Assembly: GCA_021521415.1 (NCBI GenBank)
Contig: JAIQDT010005768.1
Location: forward strand, 1-64,000
Reading direction: 5' to 3'
DNA from: Bidens hawaiensis
Lineage: Eukaryota; Streptophyta; Magnoliopsida; Asterales; Asteraceae
DNA length: 64,000 nt
Each line of letters opens with the position of its first letter. The stretch's first letter is position 1. This document shows, one piece after another, positions 35,641 to 45,993 of the stretch. Under the pieces are notes generated by a model. The model was not told the origin of the DNA, ran no database searches, and worked only from the letters and a program-made list of their open reading frames with translations. A program made the position numbers and the translations under genes.

Positions 35641-38275
35641 ATCTAGGGACCCAAGACCAATTGGTCTTGGATCTATTCATCCCGTACTTCTGCTTTCCAA
35701 AGTTAACATTTGGATAATTCCTGTCAGTCCTATTAGGAAATCTCCTTGGAAATTGAGTGTGAGGCCTTCCAAACCTATGTGTATTGAAAGTATTATATCT
35801 TGCGGTTTGGTTATTGGCATTGTTAAACTGAGGTTTGTTTCTGTGAAAACCTGAATTAGTTATATTTCGGAACTTTGAATGGTTTTCATTTTTAGCAGTA
35901 TTAAAATTTCCATTAATCTTATGCTCAGTTTTAATAGGCCTCACGCCTCTGAATTTCGGCGTCAGAGGGCAATCTGCAACAAGATGTCCTAACTTATTAC
36001 ACCTAAAACAACACCTATGTTCCATTTTCTTTTCAAAGGTTGTTTTGGATGTTGAGGCTGTGTTACCGGCCGTTCGTCTCACATAAGGTGGGACGTACGG
36101 GTTGAGTGGTGTACTCTTTTTATAGGTTTTATCTTTTTCTCCACCAATGGGTAACACTACCTTCTCTTTTGTCTTACCCGATTCGGACAACTTATCCGAA
36201 TCTGATGAGACTGGACTCGTAACAGAAATTTTTTCACTTGAATCAGGCGAACTCTCTTCGCCACCACTAACACTTGGTTCTTTACTTGTAACCTTGATTG
36301 GAACTGTCTGAGGAACTTCAAAATCAACAGATTTCTAAACACTAGGGTTAAAAGTGTAATTGTGGTTATAAGGTGGTGGAACCTCGTGATAACCAATTCC
36401 TCCTCTCTTTGTAGAGGTACCTTGATCACTAACAAGGTGATCAAGAATAGCTGAGAAATTTCGGAACTGCTCCAGTTTTCGGTTTAGTTCCACCACTTTC
36501 ACCTGGTGGTCAGCAATCTGCTTTTCTCGTTCAGCAATCAGTTTAGTCTTTTCTTCTAAAACCTCATAACTTAGATCAATTACTTCAATTTTTTCAGCAA
36601 GTTTAGTTTTTAAGCTTTTAACATCTTTTTCACACGCTTTTATTTTAACTTTGTAACTGTTTTCTCTTGCTTTCATAAAGTGATGATCTTCTTTAAGAGT
36701 TTTAAATTCAGCATCTAAACGAACATACTGATCAGTTATGGTAGCAAGTTGCTCAGACAAATTCTCACATTTAGTACAAATAGATTTAGAACTTACCTCG
36801 GAGAGTTGATCATTGTTATCTGCCATGAAAGCTTTTTCCTTACCAGTAGCTTTCTCTTCTCCGGTAGTCTTCTCACATTCTTCATTCTCAACCTTAGCCA
36901 TATTTGCCTGTTCACTAGTTTCATTCAAATGCAGGTTCCAGTTGTATTCACCTGCTTCTCTGGACAGCATGGCATTGACTTCCTTATTATTCCCAGTGTA
37001 CTGTGCAGACCTGCCTTGACCATGTTCAACTCTCTTGTTTCTGCATTCTTTGGCAAAGTGCCCGTTTTGTTGATAGTTATAGCACCTCACCTTAGACTTG
37101 TCGAACCCTGGCCTGCCACCAACAAACTTTCTCCCCGTCTTTCTCATGAACTTCTTCACTCTCCTCACTATCATGGCCATCTGCCATTGTAAATCCATCT
37201 CCTCCAGATCATCAGCATCGATCTGGTCATAGTCTTCATCTAGCATCACTGGATCAACCACCTTTCCTTGAATATAGTTTTCATATGAAGCAATAAATGA
37301 AGCATAGAGGCCAAACTGCTCTTCAGCAGATTTGACGCTCATTGGCATCTTTGAGTAATTATTGCTTGAGGAGCTTGAAGATCCACTACTCTTGCTTGCT
37401 GTCTGTTGAGTACCACTTGATCCACCCGCAACAAAGCAAACATCCCCATTCGAGTTTACTGACACTTGCCCCTCCTGTGAAGAATTGGCACCCGACTCAC
37501 CCTTCGAGTAGTAGGCGGCAGAATCAGTCTTTGAACTTGTATTGGAGTTTACTTTCGCACCGTACATGCCTGGATCTTGAACCTGATCCATAGATGTTTC
37601 TTTTCTTACCATATTAAGCTCAAAAGTTCTGAGCTTGTTGACAGCGGTTTCAAGATCATAAGTAGGGAAGTCCTTGTCTTCCCTCATCAGTACAGTATAC
37701 ATCTCCCATTTTGGTGGGAGAGCATCGAGAAGTTTTTCCACAATCTCTTCTTCTCGGTAGGAAATGGAGTAGTTACTCAATTCAGTCATTAGATGATAAT
37801 ATCGAGTGATAATATCATCAAGAGATTCGTTCTTTAAGTACTTAAAGACTGAAAATTGAGTCTTGAGCAACTTTATCTTTGAGGCCCGAATACCTACATT
37901 TCCTTCAAATCTGCTCTCAAGAGCTTCCCAAAGCTCTCTAGCTGATGTATACTTTCTGAAAGTATGGAGGATCTCCTGTGGAAGAGCCATTGTGATTGCA
38001 GCATAAGCCTTGCTTTCGGCTTCATACATCTTTTTCTCCTCCTCTTCCATTTTACTGTATTTCTTGATTTGGTCTCGACCCTCATACTCCATGATTGGTG
38101 GAATATATCCATCTTGGATGCATACCCACATCTTCGCATCCTGGTACTTAACGTATTGTATGAACCGATCCTTCCACGCGACAAAATCGGTTCCCTTCAG
38201 CAACCTTGGGGCCTTTGTGGCTGACCCCGCTTCAACTTCCATCTTAACAAGCTCCGAAATGTTGATCGACGACAT
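35636..38275 (-). pseudogene. Sirevirus Gag with one in-frame stop
   Basis: 879 codons from ATG at 38275 (MSSINISELVKME) with an in-frame TAG at 36335-36337. The N-terminal half is a copia gag domain (LKGTDFVAWKDRFIQYVK, YTSARELWEALESRFEG). The first zinc knuckle reads CYNYQQNGHFAKEC, with the second Cys replaced by Tyr. A long coiled coil follows (about residues 490-620, LSEQLATITDQYVRLDAEFK), then after the stop a second, intact knuckle CFRCNKLGHLVADC and a basic, Asn-rich tail ending SWVPRF. The coiled coil between two knuckles is typical of Sirevirus Gag, reported to bind dynein light chain 8-like proteins. The stop removes the second knuckle. Confidence 0.92.
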
Positions 38276-38329
38276 CCTTCTTGAAGACTAAGAAACCCGA
38301 AAAATTCTGAAAAGGGCGAAGTTAAAAAA

Positions 38330-38716
38330 ATTTCTTCTGAACAGTACTGTAGGCGAAGTTAAGGATAACTTCGCTTAAGTAATAACTTCGCTGGATTCTT
38401 CTTAAATTCGCGTGACTGGGCGAAGTTGAGAATAACTTCGCTTAGGGTAAGCGAACTTAGAAAGTAGGCGAACTTGAAGAAAACTTCGCTGAGCTAGGCG
38501 AACTTGAGTAGAACTTCGCTGAGTTAGGCGAAGTTGAGGAGGTAGGCGAAGTTGTGAATAACTTCGCTTCTCCTTATATCTTCGCTGAAACCCTACGTAT
38601 CCTGACGGCAACTTCGCCTGATGAACAGCAACTTCGCCTGACGAACTTAAACTTTCTGCAGATCTGAAAATCGGATTTTAACGACGATTTTGACGGTTTA
38701 AAGACTTAACAACTTC
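38330..38716 (-). repeat. GGCGAAGTT motif array in the leader
   Basis: About fifteen copies of AGGCGAA(G/C)TT or AACTTCGC(T/C) in the untranslated leader between the inner primer site and gag. No conserved ORF. Confidence 0.85.
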
Positions 38717-38728
38717 GCTCTGATACCA
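38717..38728 (-). other. Second (inner) primer-binding site
   Basis: TGGTATCAGAGC on the minus strand, directly after a 102-nt partial LTR end. It repeats the primer site found after the full 5' LTR. Confidence 0.8.
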
Positions 38729-38730
38729 AT

Positions 38731-38832
38731 TGTAGGTTCCCCGGACGGATCACACGAGATATCCCGATATACACAGGTGCGGAATCCCTGTGTAGATCGT
38801 TACGGACGTAGAACACAAGCTCACAAACACAC
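38731..38832 (-). repeat. Partial LTR end inside the leader
   Basis: Identical to the first 102 plus-strand bases of the LTRs, that is the last 102 nt of U5 on the coding strand. It then joins a 110-nt segment (38833-38942) with no match elsewhere in the window and no GGCGAAGTT motifs. Confidence 0.9.
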
Positions 38833-38942
38833 TGGTAGGAGGCTAGAATGAGCAAAAACACCACAAACTCGTCCCGTGAATACCCGAAATGGAACGAATT
38901 CTACACCCGCGTGAATATCCCGAACCACACAATCGAGCAAAA

Positions 38943-38954
38943 GCTCTGATACCA
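38943..38954 (-). other. Primer-binding site after the 5' LTR
   Basis: TGGTATCAGAGC on the minus strand, 2 nt from the LTR end; complementary to tRNA-iMet. Confidence 0.85.
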
Positions 38955-38956
38955 AT

Positions 38957-39430
38957 TGTAGGTTCCCCGGACGGATCACACGAGATATCCCGATATACAC
39001 AGGTGCGGAATCCCTGTGTAGATCGTTACGGACGTAGAACACAAGCTCACAAACACAAGAACACGATACGAACAACCACACGTTATATTAATAACTCGAA
39101 CCGTGATACTTACAGACTCTCGACCTCACGTCAATAGACTTACTGAATTACACGTAAAATAACTAAATCGATTAACCAAAACTCTCACACGTAAACAGTA
39201 AACTGTAAACTATATAAATACACAACAACTTCGCCTCAGGCGAAGTTGTCCGTAACTTCACTCGTTCAACAAGTTCGCCTAGGCGAACTTGTCAACAACT
39301 TCGCTTGGTTAACAAGTTCGCCTAAGCGAACTTGTCAACAACTTCGCTTTTACAAACAAATACACAAACAATATTACAGACTCGATTACAGACATTAGAC
39401 ATATGAACTACTGACATCTATGCACCAACA
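38957..39430 (-). repeat. 5' LTR of the minus-strand Sirevirus
   Basis: 474 bp, same length as the 3' LTR. Four transitions and two transversions between the two by eye. The CTAAG duplication follows. Confidence 0.95.
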
Positions 39431-40771
39431 CTAAGTTTTCTTCAGAACAAGCTTGAGAATCACATCACAGGATGACCTACATATGCGTTAAAAATAAAAA
39501 TAGGTTTTGTCAACACTAGGTTGAGTGAGTAAAACACCAGATTTAAGACACTATAATAATAATAATTAAATAACAAACTATGTCAAGTTAGATAAGCAGT
39601 TTAATCAATAAGCAAGTAAATAATGTTGTCGGTAAGCTCGATGCCAGATGAACTGAACGATGGCTAACATGACGGGCGTATGATCATACTAGTCTGAGAA
39701 TATGTTGGACCTCTCTGACACGTATTCAAGTAAAGCATATAAGCATATAACACGTTATGTATAAATTGTTAAACACACATGACTTAACAGTTGCAAATTT
39801 GAGTATCAAATAATAGTAAAATATCTACGAACGCATATGTCCCCAAAATGGTTAAAAATGAGTTAAAAAGATGGGGAGTGGGATACTCACCTTAGCAATA
39901 AGAAAACAAATAAACACGTTAAGAATGGTAAGAAAATAAACTTCGGTAAGCCTCTAACAATGTTTAATTGCAGGTTTAAAAGCTAGGTAAGCCGTCGGCC
40001 AAAACAGATTAAGAACACGATACCACGACAACATTAGTGCAATTAATTATAGGATTTAGGACGGCGAGGGTTAGGTGATTGTGACTACAAGTTGAATTGA
40101 GTTATTATAAGAGTTTGCTTGTGTAACAATTTAGGCTAAGTGTCTGCAAGTATAATATGAGTAAACAAAATCCTTTTGATCGAATTAACATAATTAGAAT
40201 GTCGGTTAGGCCGTAAATAGCATGTAAATCATAATATTGATTCAATTTATATGTTTATTGCGAGAATTATGGTCCAAGATGTTAAACGAGTCACTGGGTT
40301 GCAATATGGATATGTGTATGGGGCTGGTTGAACCAGATTGAATTTTAATATTTTAATATAAATAATATTAACTAATTCAATTTGCAGTTTAGCCCATTAG
40401 TTCAAGATCCCTCTTACTAACTGGAATCAAAGAATTAGTAGATCTGTTCCGCCCAAAATGGCAATGGGCTTGGGTTATGAACTTATAATCTATAATCTGA
40501 TGATCAAGTCGATTCTATGATTATAAGTTCATTTCATACCGGACCAGACCGTTGAAGATGTAAACATTAATGGGTAAAAGTTAACTTAGGGTAAAGATTG
40601 CCATATGTTGAAAGTTAAAAATGTATACAATATAAATAATTAAGAAATAATATATTAATAATTAAACTTCACAATAAACGCGATATTTTTATTTAATAAA
40701 AAAAAATCCAAACATCGAAACGAGTCGGGTATTTAATAAAAATGTAAATTCGAAAAGCCCGAGTTGTTACA

Positions 40772-41152
40772 TTGGTGGTGCAGTATGTTGGTCGGTTATA
40801 GTTGCGAACAAGTCGGGTATAGAATTTGGTGGATTGGGCTTCGGACGTGGAAGCATGAAGTTGGGGCGGAGATGTGAATGTTGTAGGCTAGGCTTGTGAG
40901 GAAGTGGAAGAGGGTAGGGAGGACAATGAGGTGAGAGGAGAATTAATATTAGAAGAAGATGCGAAATCAGTGGGCTACTTTAGGGCGGCTGTGTTGGACG
41001 ATGAGGGGAGATGGGTCGAGGTGTTATTAGGGGAGGAAAGGGAAATGTTTGTTCATAGAATGTGCCATGACGGGAGAGGATGACCTTGCCCTTGGCATGG
41101 TCAAGATATCGATACCCTCGGTCGTTAGCCGGGTAAGCGAGAAAATGCACAA
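40772..41152 (-). pseudogene. Decayed Ty1/copia pol, 5' part
   Basis: The minus-strand frame around 40980-41180 reads HFLAYPANDRGYRYLDHAKG and VILSRHGTFYEQTFPFP, the C-terminal region of copia integrase. It continues into 26522 once the solo LTR and the Sirevirus are removed. The 5' remainder is cut at 41153 by another repeat. Confidence 0.75.
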
Positions 41153-41634
41153 GCAATGTTTTCAAACCCGGCCCGGACATCGACCAGACGTCTTACCGGG
41201 TCAAAGGTCGGACTAACCCGGGAGGGCGGACCGGTGTTTGACCCGAATGACATCATAAATAATTTAAATAAATTAATATATATACACCCTTTTATATAAA
41301 CATATATAATTTTTATATATAGAAAATATAAATTAAGTAACTTACATGTCCATTTATAATGTTTATTCATACTATATAAGATATATATTTGAAGTAAGGA
41401 AGCATAAATTAAGGTTGGTTTGGTGAATGTTTGTTAAGCTTCTAATCTCGGAAACCTCCTAGGTTCGATTCCTGGCATCACCAAAACATTTTTACTTCAT
41501 GAAAACAAGGTTTAACCAGTTTAACCAGTTCCGGTCGGATCATAAACCGCCAAACCCGACCGGGTTGATGGAAAACGAGTTTTGTATGTGAACCGGACCG
41601 GCACACCTACCGGGTCCCGGTCGGACCGGGTTTC
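41153..41634. mobile_element. TIR element with tRNA-like segment
   Basis: Ends CAATGTTTTCAAACCCGG and CCGGGTTTCAAAACATTG are inverted repeats. The flanks share CACAAG. The inside repeats CCGGTCGGACCGGGT-like motifs. Near 41459-41484 it has GGTTCGATTCCTGGCATCACC, like the T arm and 3' end of a tRNA. No transposase. hAT-like, but the duplication is imperfect. Confidence 0.5.
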
Positions 41635-41849
41635 AAAACATTGCTCACAAGGATGACCCAATGAAACCAAAGACATCCTTAATTCTATGTGACATCATTC
41701 AGATTCCGAATACTTTTAAGCATTTTTAGCTTTCTCCATCTCTGATGCTAATAACATACAATATTTTCTACCGAGGTAGAATGTAAGCTACGAACTATAT
41801 ATATTACAATTTTCAAATGAAGTTCTCTCACAAAATTACTAATCACGTT

Positions 41850-42155
41850 AAATTGTGCATGATTCATTGTACATTATGCTCAATATGTTGAACTTTAGTT
41901 TGTGTACTATAGTTTGTGTACTATAGTTTGTACATGATGCAATTTTTTTTACCTTTGTAAACACCTTACACGTATGTGTGTTTTTTTCGTCTATACATCA
42001 CTCAAATTTCTATATTCACTTTAAATTGTGCATGAATCTATGTACATTATAATCAATATGTTGTACTTTAGTTTGTATGTAATCTTTTTGTACCTTTGTA
42101 AACAACTTACACGTGTATGTGTTTTTTTTGTCTACACATCACTCAAATTTCTATA
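41850..42155. repeat. Diverged direct duplication of about 140 bp
   Basis: AAATTGTGCATGA(T/A)TC, CAATATGTTG(A/T)ACTTTAGTTTGT, ACCTTTGTAAACA and ATCACTCAAATTTCTATA occur twice in the same order. AT-rich and non-coding. Confidence 0.6.
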
Positions 42156-42156
42156 A

Positions 42157-43064
42157 CGCATAGGATCCTCCCACACCGCCTATGATCCTCACAAATCAAT
42201 TTTTTCCTATACGACTCGTATAGAGCTATATGGTCGTATAGCACCTGAATCGTGCCAGTTTGTGTCCGAGGTTGTCAGCCATCGTTTATGGTGCCTCGTA
42301 TAGCCTATACGGCAGTATAGACATTTTTTTCGAAATTTTTTTGAATTTTTTTTTGAATTTTTTTTGATATATTATCTGACTTGCACCATATTTTTTATAG
42401 CAATGTTAAACGTTTTCCTTTTCGACCCTTTCATGTGTTGTTTCACTTATATAAAATTATGTTTTATGTTGAAAAGTTGAATGATATGATATTTTAGAAT
42501 ACAATAAATTGTCTTTTAATATTTACATAACAAGTTTGGCTAAGTAATTTGTAGTTGTACCCCAAGAATATCCGTTTAAGATTATATTATGTTACACTTT
42601 ATAATAGTCCATACACAATAATCAATCAATGATTAAGCAAACAATAAAATATTTGACTAAAACATACTGATAAACATCTGGTCCACATACATTAAAATAA
42701 GCCATCATAAAAATCTTTCATGTTATAAGCTTAGAGAACTGAAAATCTGTCTATACGGCTCGTATGAGCATTTTCCGGCAGCGATTAATAGTGGTCAAAA
42801 GACAGTCTGAATTTTTCTGCAAATGTTTTCTATACGGTCGTATAGCCCTATTGGATCGTATAGGTTTTATGGTTTGTCAGGGAGCAATACGAGCCATTTA
42901 ATGCCTATACGGCTCGTATAGGTCTATACGATCGATAGGCTACAAAAAGCTGTTTTTTTGTCCCCTTGTCAGTCATTTGTACCCTATACGGTCGTATAGG
43001 CCTATACGAGTCGTATAGACACGTGGGGGTGGTGTATGGGGGTGGTGTATGAGGATCACAGCTC
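42157..43064. mobile_element. Candidate TIR element with CTATACG(A)TCGTATAG palindromes
   Basis: Flanked by TTCTATAA on both sides (42149-42156 and 43065-43072), an 8-bp duplication that suggests hAT. Ends are imperfectly inverted (GGATCCTCCCACACCGCC and, on the other strand, TGATCCTCATACACCACC). The interior carries about ten copies of a CTATACGACTCGTATAG-type palindrome in two clusters. No ORF. Confidence 0.55.
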
Positions 43065-43547
43065 TTCTATAAACTATTTTGTTAATTTAGTTTTCAATAC
43101 AAGCATAAATATTTTGAAGTTTACTAGAGTTATTGAGCAACTTTCTTTATAAACCAACCATTGTTTTTTTTCCTTCATGTTAAAAATAAATACTTTTCAT
43201 TAATTTATTAACCAACCGGATGAAAGTTTTTTTTCTTTTATAATAATTAATAATCTAATAGAGAATTTATTAGATTTCATACGGGAGTTATTTTGCTTAA
43301 CGCGTATGCGTGGTTTAACGTTTTCAAGGTTGCTTTTGATGTGATTTAATGTTTACGCTCCAACTTTTCTTACCGATACCTATCTTTTAGTACCATTAAA
43401 AAAACTTGCTTATATAACAGCGTAACATATAAGGTTTGTGTCAAAATATGTTTGAATGTTTATTAGTTTATTGACTGATGCATTACATTGCTAAAGCTAG
43501 ATTGCTTTGTTTTCTATCAAAATGGTTTTTCACGGTTTATCCCCACC

Positions 43548-43571
43548 GCAACGCGGGGGTCACATGACTAG
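43548..43571 (+). mobile_element. Helitron-like 3' terminus
   Basis: TCCCCACCGCAACGCGGGGG can form a short hairpin and is followed by TCACATGA, CTAG and T, matching Helitron 3' ends. The 5' end was not located. Confidence 0.4.
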
Positions 43572-43572
43572 T

Positions 43573-44799
43573 TATTAATACAATATTACCATTTTCATGG
43601 AATCATAGAACCATTACAAAGAGTAAACTTATTTCCAAAAAAATATGAAAAGGAATCATACATAGAACCATACAAAGAGTAAACTTATTTTCATGGAATC
43701 ATAGAACCTATAGTCCCATATTTTGTATCAATTTCATTCCAACTTGTCAACGTAGAATCATACATATTCTCGTTTTTTGGGTTTTATTTGAAATCAAACA
43801 TTTCATATTTTAAAAATTCATTCAATACCATAAAAAAGGTTTATAATTATATCAAGGAGACCCGCATGGCTCCAGTCCAGCCTCAATGTGCCGTAGAATC
43901 GTGCCTGATAACGGGCCCAAGCCCAAGCTCATGGCAGACCATAAGTCCATAACCATTGATTATTAACAATAATACATCAATGATCAAACCAAATCTTAAT
44001 TTCAGATATTCAGGGTGCTCAATTCAAATAATTAATAGAATCAAAATAAATTAAATAAAACAACTAAAGTAAATAGCAGAGTAACGATCTAGTCACGTAA
44101 TAGGATTAATGTAACTAAATGATAAGATGATATGATAGAGATAACATCCGAAGTCATGTCTCAAACATTTAAATATATTAGACATTTATCACGTTTATAT
44201 GCTGTTTTCTTCATCTATGATATTGAATAAATTAGATGTTTATTACGTCTCTGTCTTGACTTTTCTCTCTTCATATCGCATTGAGATACTAATAACGAGA
44301 TATACATGTCTAAGAAAGTTTATGAATTATGGTATAAAAAACTTGCTTGTTATTTATTAGTGTGGTTCTTTTTGGTTATGTAAGTCAAGTAACTTTTCTT
44401 ATTGAACTAACACATACACATTCTAATCCTACTTGAAAATCTATACCATTATCCACTAGAAAGCTCAAACCTCATTCTCATGAAACACCATTTTTACATG
44501 CCTTGATTAGGCGCGTATTAAAAGAACATCTTTAAGTTGTAATTTAGCTGTTCAAAAAAAAAAGAAGGCAAAAAAACAGTTGTAATTCAACCTACATGAC
44601 TCATTTCACCGAAACCAACTATAAGAGACATGTAACTTTGTTTTTAAAAAAAGCCAATAACATTAAAATCCAAAGGGCCATTACAAGAAACAAAGACCAA
44701 AGACATACGAGGAATGCAAATAAAAGACAAATAAACAATTACAATGGAAAATTAATAAAATTAAACTTGCATCACTTCTCCCACTCAAGGGTGACACTT
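43573..44799. other. AT-rich spacer
   Basis: A short duplicated phrase (CATGGAATCATAGAACC, about 43595 and 43693). Otherwise no gene or element recognised. Confidence 0.5.
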
Positions 44800-45220
44800 T
44801 TGCTTCTATACTTCACCCGTAAATAGGAAGTCGTTTTTATATCTTTCACCACTTTAGATAGCGAAATGGGACATTGTCAAAAATGAGATCATTCCTTGAT
44901 CTCCAAATCATCCAACACGTAACTGCCGAGATGGATTGCACTGCCAGGCACTCCGCTTTATTTAGTTTTGACTTTCTCGAGAATTCAATCAACCCCTTTA
45001 CTGAATCCAAGTTAGTCAAGTTCAGTAGCTTAACACAATTATATATGATCGACCATACCCATTTAGGCGCCCTACGGTGAACAAAGAGATGCTCAGATGA
45101 TTCCGCAACTAATCCACAAAAGCTACAATTCCGATCTCCGAAAACAACGCCCCTATGTGACAATGCCGTTTTCGTTGCAATGCGATCCATTAATAGTTTC
45201 CAAATAAAGCAATGTTTAAA
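44800..45220 (-). pseudogene. LINE (L1-type) reverse transcriptase C-terminal fragment
   Basis: Minus strand reads FIWKLLMDRIATKTALSHRG, VVFGDRNCSFCGLVAESSEH, then a C-terminal WSIIYNCVKLLNL and VTCWMIWRSRNDLIFDN. This is the zinc-binding domain that follows RT in plant L1-type LINEs and gene-like copies. Only this 3' piece is present, and the frame is open for 114 codons. Confidence 0.8.
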
Positions 45221-45993
45221 GTGTAGAATAAGTCACATCCAAGTTTGTGAAAAGTTTTAAACATGTCACATACTACATATAGTTTAACATGGCACTCTTA
45301 AGGCAAGAATTCTATAATTAACAGAGTTGAGTCTATAATTAAGTGTAACATTGTTTTCCTTGACCTCTTGCAATTTACCATATATAGTGAGTCTATAATT
45401 AACAGAGTTGACTTTAGATAAGTCAAATATAAATTACTGCAAGAATTCTGCTGCTATATACAGTTACAGGAACTTAAAAGCTGATTATTATACGTCTTTC
45501 TATCCATTGACGGGTCAAAATTCGCAAGCTTCCACTATATATCAGCACCCACAACCAACCTTCTCAATTCCTGCACAAAAGAATGCGTTCATGCTAATTC
45601 AGGTCAATACTAACACTGACCAAAATTTCTCATATTACTCATTTACTCACCTTCCATTATATAAAAATATTAAAAATGTTGCACAAACGGGACGGTGGTC
45701 CGAGAACCGTGACTCCCAACGCGTATATGACTTCTGATGAATCCCCTCCCCATACCACAGTATTCTGTCACACCTGCAATTTTAGGTTCTCAATTCAATC
45801 CGCTTTGACCCGAAAAAAAGTCAAATTCAACCCATTGATGACAATTCTAACCCGTTTACTTATAAGTTGGATAATTTGAGTTATGTGTTTATCTTTAATG
45901 GGCCAGATTTATTAAAGAGAAACTATTTATAAAAATTTCAGGACAACTTATATAATCAGTTTTAACCCGAAAAGAAGTCAAACTCTCGGTTGT
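45221..45993. other. Spacer downstream of the phosphatase pseudogene
   Basis: Non-coding. The phrase AACCCGAAAA(A/G)AAGTCAAA occurs near 45807 and again at 45964 next to the pseudogene break, suggesting that a repeat mediated the truncation. Confidence 0.4.

Larger units (their letters stand above)
26740..39430 (-). mobile_element. Complete Sirevirus-type Ty1/copia element
   Basis: 12.7 kb on the minus strand. Two 474-bp LTRs, perfect 5-bp duplication CTAAG (26735-26739 and 39431-39435), tRNA-iMet primer site, gag with two zinc knuckles and a coiled coil, copia-order pol, a long spacer, and a third ORF before the 3' LTR. The LTRs differ at six positions by eye (1.3%), suggesting roughly half a million years at 1.3e-8. 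gag and pol each have one in-frame TAG. The large coiled-coil Gag and the additional 3' ORF are Sirevirus hallmarks. Confidence 0.95.
26523..40771 (-). mobile_element. Gypsy solo LTR, split by a Sirevirus
   Basis: Starts TGTCACACCCAACC and ends GAGTTGTTACA, like the LTR ends of the gypsy element at 7068-16582 in the same orientation. Flanks TAGGT and TTGGT match at four of five bases. Without the inserted Sirevirus (26740-39430) its length is about 1.55 kb. No internal gypsy region is present, so it is probably a solo LTR left by LTR recombination. The right part (39436-40771) is non-coding. Confidence 0.65.
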
